64,000 nucleotides of DNA. Origin: SH-MAG3 sp035461245 (GTDB lineage: Bacteria > Gemmatimonadota > Gemmatimonadetes > Longimicrobiales > RSA9). The notes beneath the pieces were generated by a model, which saw nothing but the letters and a program-made list of their open reading frames with translations, did no database searches and had not been told where the DNA came from. The stretch's first letter is position 1; each line of letters begins with the position of its first letter. Below, one piece after another: positions 58,497 through 64,000 of the stretch. The position numbers and the translations under genes were made by a program. The stretch spans positions 5,721 through 69,720 of the forward strand of contig DATHVP010000137.1 in assembly GCA_035461245.1 (NCBI GenBank), written 5' to 3'.

Positions 58497-60008
58497 ATGA
58501 TGTACCACGTCCTGCGCCGTGCCGTTCGTGCTCTCACGTTGATCCCCGCCGTCGTGCTTGCCGTGGGTGGCTGTGAGCGCACGCCACCGGAGGTGGAGCG
58601 GGACCTGGCGGAGATCCTGGAGGGCGACACGCTGGTCGTGGCGACGCGGTTCAATTCCACCAGCTACTTCCTGTATCGCGGCCAGCCCATGGGCTACGAG
58701 TACGAGCTGCTGCAACAGTTCGCGGATGCGCATGACGTGCATCTCCGGGTCATCGTCGCCGAGGGGTTTGACGAGATGGAGGAGTTGCTGCGGTCGGGCG
58801 AGGCGGACGTGCTGGCGGCGCGGCTGTTCCCGGACGGCCGCCTGGAGGGCAGGGTTGCGTTCACGGAAACACTGTTCGAGACGCCGCGAGTCCTGGTCCA
58901 GCGGTCGGATGAACCGGATGCGGCAGCGCAGACCGATGTCCAGGAACGTGCCCTGACCGATGAGGAGTGGGGCTATGACGTGCCCGAGACGGCCACCGTC
59001 AGGGCCCGCCTGATTCAGCGGCCGGAGGAACTGGCGGGCGAGACCGTTCACGTCGCCGAGGAGAGCGGCGCGCACCGCCAGCTCATCGAACTGTCCGACT
59101 CCATCGATGGCTCCATCGAGATCGTCGAGGTGGAAGACGACATCACCACCGAGACGCTGATCCGTCGGGTAGCCGCCGGCGGCATCGAGTTCACCGTGTC
59201 CCGGGCCAATCTGGCTGAACTGCAGCAGGAACGGTTCACGAACCTGGAAGTGCGCCCGGTAGTAGGGCCACCGGTGGGGCTGGTCTGGGCGACACGCCGG
59301 GGCGCGGCGCAACTGCACGCCGCCCTCAACGACTGGATCGACCGGGAACAGGATGGTGAGCTGTTCAACGCCATCTACCGAAAGTACTACGTCGACAGGG
59401 GTGGATACCGGGAGCGGGCGGAAAGCGAGTACCTGACAGCGGAGACGGGTCGGCTCTCGGAATGGGATGACATCATCCTGCGCAACGCCCAGGGAATCGG
59501 CTGGGACTGGCGCTTGCTGGCTTCCGTGATGTACCAGGAATCCCTGTTCAACCCGCGGGCCCGCTCATGGGCCGGCGCCATGGGACTGCTCCAGCTGATG
59601 CCGGCAACGGCACGGGAAGTGGGCGTCACGAATCCGTACGACCCCGAGGACAACGTCGCCGGCGGCGCCCGCTACTTCCAGTGGCTGGAGAACCAGTGGG
59701 TGAATGACATCGAGGATCCGGATGAGCGGCTGCGGTTCATCCTCGCGTCGTACAACGTTGGGCGCGGGCACGTGCAGGATGCGCAGCGGCTGGCGGAAGC
59801 CCATGGCGACGACCCCAACCGCTGGGAAGACGTGTCCCACTGGCTTTTGCAGAAGTCGAAGCGCGAAGTCTTCACCCACCCCGTGGTACGCTTCGGCTAT
59901 GCCCGGGGCCTGGAGCCGGTGACCTACGTCCAGAAGATCCTCTACCGCTACCGCCACTACCAGGAATTCGTACCGGACCGGCCCACCGGAGCCCTCGCCA
60001 CGGATTGA
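58497..60008 (+). CDS. MltF-like membrane-bound lytic transglycosylase
   Basis: A 503-residue lipoprotein with lipobox VGGC near residue 26. Residues about 40-290 form a substrate-binding-protein domain (LVVATRFNSTSYFLYRGQPM, quoted in part; GYEYELLQQFAD). Residues about 325-480 form a lytic transglycosylase domain with the catalytic Glu in MYQESLFNP (near 346), GAMGLLQLMPATA and ASYNVG. This two-domain order defines MltF, which cleaves glycan strands and may be allosterically triggered by muropeptides. ATG 58497 has GAAGGAG nearby. With the L,D-transpeptidase it forms a cell-wall neighbourhood. Confidence 0.9.
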   Translation: MMYHVLRRAVRALTLIPAVVLAVGGCERTPPEVERDLAEILEGDTLVVATRFNSTSYFLYRGQPMGYEYELLQQFADAHDVHLRVIVAEGFDEMEELLRSGEADVLAARLFPDGRLEGRVAFTETLFETPRVLVQRSDEPDAAAQTDVQERALTDEEWGYDVPETATVRARLIQRPEELAGETVHVAEESGAHRQLIELSDSIDGSIEIVEVEDDITTETLIRRVAAGGIEFTVSRANLAELQQERFTNLEVRPVVGPPVGLVWATRRGAAQLHAALNDWIDREQDGELFNAIYRKYYVDRGGYRERAESEYLTAETGRLSEWDDIILRNAQGIGWDWRLLASVMYQESLFNPRARSWAGAMGLLQLMPATAREVGVTNPYDPEDNVAGGARYFQWLENQWVNDIEDPDERLRFILASYNVGRGHVQDAQRLAEAHGDDPNRWEDVSHWLLQKSKREVFTHPVVRFGYARGLEPVTYVQKILYRYRHYQEFVPDRPTGALATD

Positions 60009-60341
60009 CCGCTCCGTGCGGCCGGTAGGCGGGATATGCTCCCCCCTCATCCGCCTGTCGGGCGACGATCAGCGGCGCAGGCTGAATACGTACCTGTCGC
60101 CTGTCCCACAGAGCCCGAATAAAAACCGAACACACCCTTGCGCCTCCGTCCCGGCCATGCCATCTTCGGGAAGTCTTCGGGTTCGCGCCGGTGCCCTGTA
60201 ACTGAGGGGCACGAAGTGCACCCGGGACCCGGCCCCGACAGTGGCCGGAGACGGTGGCAGCAGGAGGCCTCCCCAGGCGACGAAGGGTCGTTCACGCACT
60301 CCCCGTGAGCGGCCCCTCGTCACCTCCCCCTCCCACACCCG
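60009..60341. other. Non-coding stretch upstream of dnaE2
   Basis: About 330 bases between mltF and the half element. I see no gene and no convincing promoter pair. An A-run near 60120 (AATAAAAACC) stands out in the GC-rich background. Since dnaE2 is expected to be damage-inducible its promoter should lie here, but no known SOS-box pattern is visible. Confidence 0.5.
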
Positions 60342-60392
60342 CCGTTTCCGTTGTCGTTCAACGTTTACGTTTACGATCCCGATCCCGATCCC
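60342..60392 (+). repeat. Half copy of the dispersed element at the dnaE2 start
   Basis: The sequence from CCGTTTCCGTTGTCG through CGTTTACGTTTACG to three GATCCC hexamers ends exactly one base before the likely GTG start of dnaE2. It matches the right arm of the element at 63846-63892. No left arm is present upstream, so it is a partial copy or a solo arm. An in-frame TTG at 60351 would translate this repeat as an N-terminal extension. Confidence 0.85.
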
Positions 60393-63300
60393 GTGAATTA
60401 CTCCGAACTCCGCGCCCACACCGCCTTCTCCTTCGGCGACGGCACCATGACCCCGGAGCTCCTGGTAGAGCGTGCCGCGAGTCTCGGCTACGCCGCCCTG
60501 GGGGTGACGGACAGTTCGGACGTGGGTGGGCTGATCCGGTTCACGCTGGCGGCGGAGCGTGCCGGTATCCGCCCCATCGGCGGGGTGGAGCTCCAGGTAG
60601 AGGGTCACCCGGTGGCGCTGCTGGCACGGAACGCGGCGGGCTACCGGAACATTGCGGCGCTGGTGACGAAGTCGCGGATGGGCGATGTGGCGCGCTGGGG
60701 CCGGCCGCCGGCGGACGCCGGGAACGTAGCGGTGCGACGTCGCCGGGAAAACGATCGGGGGGTGGACCTGCGGCGGAAGTATGCGGTACCGCTGCCGGAG
60801 CGGGGCCGGGCAGGCCTGGGCTTCAGCGACCTGTGCGAGCACGCGGAGGGCGTATGGTGCCTGACGGGGCCTCCGAGCGGCGAGCTGGCGACGCTGCTGC
60901 GGACGGAACGTCGCAGCGAGGCGCTGTTCCAGCTGGGCCGGTGGCGTGACCTGTTCGGCGAGTGGCTGGCCGTGGAGGTGCAGCAGCACCATGTGGGCGG
61001 CCACGAGGCGGCCCTCGCCGCGGCGCTCATCGAGGTGGCGGAACGGACGCAGACGCGCTGGTGCGTGAGCAATGATGCGCGCTACCTGGATGGCGCCGGC
61101 CGGCTGGCCCACGACCTGATGACGGCGAACCGGGCGGACGTCTGTGTGCACACCGCCGCGGCGTGGGGGCTGCTGCTGCCCAATGGCGAGTGGCGGCTGA
61201 AGTCGCCGGCGGAGATGGCGCGGCTGTGGCAGGGCAGGGAAGCGGGCCTCGACGCCACCCGTGAGATCGCCCTGGACTGCGCGCCCTTCGACCTGCGCTG
61301 GCTGCGGCCGCCGCTGCCCCACTTCCGGGTGCCGCCCGGCCATACCGACGATTCGTGGCTGCGGCACCTGGTCTTTGAGGGCGCCCGGGAGCGGTGGGGC
61401 GAGGTGGACGAGAAGCAGCGTGGCCAGATCGAGCACGAGCTGGGCGTCATCGCGCGGCTGGGTTTCGCCGGCTTCTTCATCGTCATGTGGGACGCCATCC
61501 GCTTCGCCCGCTCCCGCAACATCCTGTGCCAGGGGCGGGGCAGTGCGGCCAACAGCGCGGTGGCGTACTGCCTGGGCATCACGGCGGTAGACCCCATCCG
61601 TCACGGCCTGCTCTTCGAGCGATTCCTGTCGGAGGTCCGTACCGACGGCCGCACGGAGGCGCCGGACATCGACGTGGACTTCGAGATGCACCGTCGCGAG
61701 GAAGTCCTGGACTACATGTACGACAGCTATGGCCGGGCGCACTCGGCCATCACCTGCGTCACGCAGGCGTACCACGCGCCCACGGCGCTGCAGGACATGA
61801 TGCGCGCCCTCGGCTACCCTGCCGACCTGGCCTTCGCGCTGTCGAAGCGGCTGCACCACGTGGAGCCGTCGGTGGCGGTGGCCGAGCTGAAGGCCGGCCT
61901 GGCGGAGAAGCACGGCCTGGACCTGGGCGACTCGAAGGGGCGCGCGCTGCTGTCGGCGCTGTCGGTCCTGGACGACGTCCCCCGGCTGCGCTCCACGCAC
62001 CCCGGCGGCTTCGTCCTGTCGTCTGAGCTGCTGGGCAACTACATGCCCATGGAGCCGACGACCATGGGGCGCACCATCCTCCAGTTCGACAAGGACGACC
62101 TGGACGAGGCGGGCGTGCCCAAGTTCGACTTCCTGGGCCTGGGCGGGCTGTCGGCGGTGCACATCGCCTTCGACGCCATCGAGCAGCGGACGGGGCAGAA
62201 GCTGGAGATGTACCGCATCCCCGTGGACGACGCGAAGACGTACGAGATGATCGCCCGGGGCGACACGGTGGGCACGTTCCAGATCGAGAGCCGCGCCCAG
62301 ATCCAGTCCCTGCTCAAGACCCGTCCCGACCGGCTCTACGACATCGTTGTGCAGGTCGCACTCATCCGGCCCGGTCCCATCCAGGCGCGCTTCGTCCATC
62401 CGTACACCGAGCGACGTCGGGGCCGCCAGCCGCTGCACTACCCGCATCCGTCCCTGGAGCCCATCCTCCGTCGCACGTACGGCGTGCCCATCTTCCAGGA
62501 GCAGGCCATGTCCATTGCCATGACGCTGGGCGGCTTCAGCGCCGGCGAGGCGGACGAGCTGCGGCGGGCCATGGGACACCAGCGCAAGCTGCCCCGGCTG
62601 CACGCCGCGCTGAAGCGGCTACGGGATGCGTGCGTGGCCCGGGGCGTGGCCGAGTCCGTGGCCGACGAGGTCGTGCAGGACCTGCACTCCTTCGCCAACT
62701 ACGGCTTCCCCGAGAGCCACGCGTGGAGCTTCGCCCTCATCGCATACGCCACCTGCTACCTGAAGGCGAACTACCCCGCCGAGTTCTTCCTCGGCATGCT
62801 GAACGCCTGGCCCATGGGCTTCTATCCGCCCGCTACTCTCGTCCATGATGCCCGGCGTCATGGTGTCACGGTGCTGCCGCCGTGCCTGCGGCATGGGGCA
62901 TGGGATTGTACCAACGAATTCGGGATCGGGATCGTAAACGTAAACGTAAACGGGTGTTCTGCGTCGGCGTCCGCGGACGGCCTGAATGATCCAGGCACCG
63001 CGTTGAACGTAAACGTTTACGATCCCGATCCCGATCCCGAGCCGATGCTCCGCATCGGCTGGCGACACATCCGCGGCCTGGGTGAGAAGACGCGGCAGGC
63101 GCTGCAGACAGCCCATGAGCAGGGGCCGTTCACCAGCATTGGCGACGTGGTGCGGCGGGCGCAGCTTACTCGTGGGGACGCACTGCACCTGGCGCGGGCG
63201 GGCGCGTTCGAGGCGTTTTCGCCGGGGCGGCGACAGGCGGCGTGGGAAGCGCTCCGGGCCGTAGGCGACGTGCTGCCGCTGGCGCCGGCGCGGACGCTCT

Positions 63301-63755
63301 CCTTCCGACCTGCGGAGCTGGACGGGGCGGACCGTATCTTCCTGGACTACCTGGCCACCGGCATCTGCGTGGACGGTCACCCCATGGAGCACATGCGGGC
63401 GCGGTTGAATGAACTGGGTGTGGTGTCCAGCGAGGAGCTGAAGCAGCATGCCGGCGGCGAGACTGTTGTCGTGGCAGGTCTGGTAGTGGCGCGGCAGCAC
63501 CCGGCCACGGCGAAGGGCACTGTCTTCGTGCTGCTGGAGGACGAGTTCGGCTACATGAACGTCATCGTGCCCCGGTCCCTGTATCAGGAGAACCGGGAGG
63601 TGGTCAGGCACGCGCCGTTCCTGGCCGTGGAAGGCAAGTTCGAGCGGGACGAGGACGTCATGAACGTCGTCGGCCGGCGCTTCCGGGAACTCCGTGTCGG
63701 CGGCAGCGCCGCATCCCGTGGACCCGTGACGTTCCGGTCCCGGGATTTTCATTAA
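60393..63755 (+). CDS. dnaE2: Error-prone DNA polymerase DnaE2 (ImuC)
   Basis: A 1120-residue C-family polymerase alpha subunit of the translesion type that works with ImuA and ImuB. The N-terminal PHP domain starts NYSELRAHTAFSF, where the usual HxH is RxH, a loss common in DnaE2. The catalytic triad is intact: D427 and D429 in PDIDVDFE and D579 in FDFLGLG. After the finger region with SFANYGFPESHAWSFALIAY comes a 41-residue insertion (843-883) supplied by a repeat element, then the helix-hairpin-helix RGLGEKTRQAL and an OB-fold. GTG 60393 fits the family; TTG 60351 would add a repeat-derived extension. The stop codon abuts another element. Confidence 0.9.
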   Translation: MNYSELRAHTAFSFGDGTMTPELLVERAASLGYAALGVTDSSDVGGLIRFTLAAERAGIRPIGGVELQVEGHPVALLARNAAGYRNIAALVTKSRMGDVARWGRPPADAGNVAVRRRRENDRGVDLRRKYAVPLPERGRAGLGFSDLCEHAEGVWCLTGPPSGELATLLRTERRSEALFQLGRWRDLFGEWLAVEVQQHHVGGHEAALAAALIEVAERTQTRWCVSNDARYLDGAGRLAHDLMTANRADVCVHTAAAWGLLLPNGEWRLKSPAEMARLWQGREAGLDATREIALDCAPFDLRWLRPPLPHFRVPPGHTDDSWLRHLVFEGARERWGEVDEKQRGQIEHELGVIARLGFAGFFIVMWDAIRFARSRNILCQGRGSAANSAVAYCLGITAVDPIRHGLLFERFLSEVRTDGRTEAPDIDVDFEMHRREEVLDYMYDSYGRAHSAITCVTQAYHAPTALQDMMRALGYPADLAFALSKRLHHVEPSVAVAELKAGLAEKHGLDLGDSKGRALLSALSVLDDVPRLRSTHPGGFVLSSELLGNYMPMEPTTMGRTILQFDKDDLDEAGVPKFDFLGLGGLSAVHIAFDAIEQRTGQKLEMYRIPVDDAKTYEMIARGDTVGTFQIESRAQIQSLLKTRPDRLYDIVVQVALIRPGPIQARFVHPYTERRRGRQPLHYPHPSLEPILRRTYGVPIFQEQAMSIAMTLGGFSAGEADELRRAMGHQRKLPRLHAALKRLRDACVARGVAESVADEVVQDLHSFANYGFPESHAWSFALIAYATCYLKANYPAEFFLGMLNAWPMGFYPPATLVHDARRHGVTVLPPCLRHGAWDCTNEFGIGIVNVNVNGCSASASADGLNDPGTALNVNVYDPDPDPEPMLRIGWRHIRGLGEKTRQALQTAHEQGPFTSIGDVVRRAQLTRGDALHLARAGAFEAFSPGRRQAAWEALRAVGDVLPLAPARTLSFRPAELDGADRIFLDYLATGICVDGHPMEHMRARLNELGVVSSEELKQHAGGETVVVAGLVVARQHPATAKGTVFVLLEDEFGYMNVIVPRSLYQENREVVRHAPFLAVEGKFERDEDVMNVVGRRFRELRVGGSAASRGPVTFRSRDFH
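62919..63041 (+). repeat. In-frame palindromic element inside dnaE2
   Basis: A 123-base segment (41 codons) bounded by inverted arms. The left arm from 62920 (TCGGGATCGGGATCGTAAAC and one more base) is perfectly complementary over 21 bases to 63014-63034 on the right, beyond which one extra GATCCC hexamer follows. The core (about 62952-63003) is unlike the rest of dnaE2. It is translated as FGIGIVNVNVN, then a Ser/Ala-rich core, then NVNVYDPDPDPE. The flanking protein reads smoothly from one polymerase domain to the next, so the element interrupts a loop and keeps the frame. No transposase and no target duplication are visible. Confidence 0.88.
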
Positions 63756-63892
63756 CCGGGATCGGGATCGTAAACGTAAACGTTGAACGTAAACGGGTTT
63801 GATCGCGGTGCTGAAGCCGGTCTCCCGGAAGAAGAGAGATGTCGGCCGTTTCCGTTGAACGTTTACGTTTTACGTTTACGATCCCGATCCCG
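63756..63892. repeat. Complete palindromic element between dnaE2 and the DinB-family gene
   Basis: A 137-base element with terminal inverted arms: 63756-63798 (GGGATCGGGATCGTAAACG-type) and 63846-63892 (CGTTTACGATCCCGATCCCG-type). The left arm begins on the base right after the dnaE2 TAA. The right arm ends a few bases before the ribosome site of the next gene. The core of about 47 bases (63799-63845) differs from the core of the copy inside dnaE2, so arms are conserved and cores are not. Confidence 0.88.
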
Positions 63893-63909
63893 AAAAAAGG
63901 AGACCTCCG

Positions 63910-64000
63910 ATGTTCCGCAGAATCAACGACTTCGCAGACGAGTGGCAGGTGGAGCGTTCAAACACCATCAAGGTGCTGCAGGAGCTGACGGACGAGTCGC
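63910..64000 (+). CDS. DinB-family protein, N-terminal fragment (runs off the window)
   Basis: The first 30 codons read MFRRINDFADEWQVERSNTI and continue KVLQELTDES, the helical N-terminus of the DinB/YfiT-like four-helix proteins, which bind a metal and often act in thiol-dependent detoxification. AAGGAG (63897-63902) lies seven bases before ATG 63910 and immediately after the right arm of the repeat element. Only the first sixth or so of a typical protein is inside the window. Confidence 0.75.
   Translation, partial: MFRRINDFADEWQVERSNTIKVLQELTDES

Noticed and set aside
62919..63041. dnaE2 insertion considered as an intein or group I/II intron.
   Set aside because: It is only 123 bases, keeps the frame and lacks any splicing motif or nuclease; translation straight through is the simplest reading.
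1..64000. tRNA, rRNA and other structured RNA genes.
   Set aside because: Reading both strands I found no T-loop/anticodon arrangement or conserved rRNA segment; absence here is by eye and a covariance-model scan would be decisive.

Overview
The window is high-GC DNA packed with genes from a Gram-negative chemoheterotroph. It has three TonB-dependent receptors (two with an N-terminal carboxypeptidase-regulatory-like domain), several lipoproteins, a TolC/MacAB exporter and a DUF2911 lipoprotein. It also has a CarH-type B12 photoreceptor and a BTAD/ATPase regulator. This mixture resembles Gemmatimonadota, but that is inference from gene content; the window has no rRNA or other phylogenetic marker that I could compare. 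No tRNA, rRNA, CRISPR array, transposase or prophage was recognised.

Layout. 0-12 kb: trpS, a ZnuD-like receptor, a DUF2911 lipoprotein, an ECF sigma/anti-sigma pair, a second TonB receptor, a uracil-DNA-glycosylase-like gene, a cystathionine gamma-synthase-family gene and a decayed four-helix-bundle gene. 12-27 kb: sucA, a BtuB-like receptor, a coupled mutS / TonB-domain lipoprotein / cystathionine beta-synthase run, ddl, a rhomboid protease, an EF-G paralogue and a beta-propeller lipoprotein. 27.7-33.8 kb (minus strand): one operon of sigma factor, membrane anti-sigma candidate, Spy-like protein, TolC, MacB-type ATPase, MacA-type adaptor and MacB-type permease. 33.8-36.1 kb: divergent imuA and imuB. 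36.1-49.4 kb: a two-sided carotenoid locus. Leftward run cruF, a single crtE-crtB fusion, an acyltransferase, idi and an aldehyde dehydrogenase; rightward run carH, crtI, crtYcd, a crtO-like gene, a photolyase and a ybgA-like gene. Nearly all junctions overlap, and both runs start from one 80-bp symmetrical control region. 49.5-60 kb: a BTAD regulator, an S9 peptidase, an L,D-transpeptidase, an alpha/beta hydrolase and an MltF-like transglycosylase. 60-64 kb: dnaE2 (imuC) and the start of a DinB-family gene.

Two themes stand out. First, a light and DNA-damage programme: a B12 photoreceptor beside carotenoid genes and photolyase, plus all three parts of the ImuA-ImuB-DnaE2 mutasome, though dnaE2 lies 24 kb from imuAB. 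Second, a dispersed short element built from hexamer runs (GATCCC and CGTTTA types) ending in inverted repeats. One copy sits in frame inside dnaE2, adding 41 codons without breaking the gene. A second directly abuts the dnaE2 stop codon, a half copy covers the dnaE2 start, and a related arm is duplicated in tandem at 27.5 kb. This resembles, by analogy only, the protein-inserting palindromic elements known from Rickettsia, and it is the best candidate for something undescribed here.
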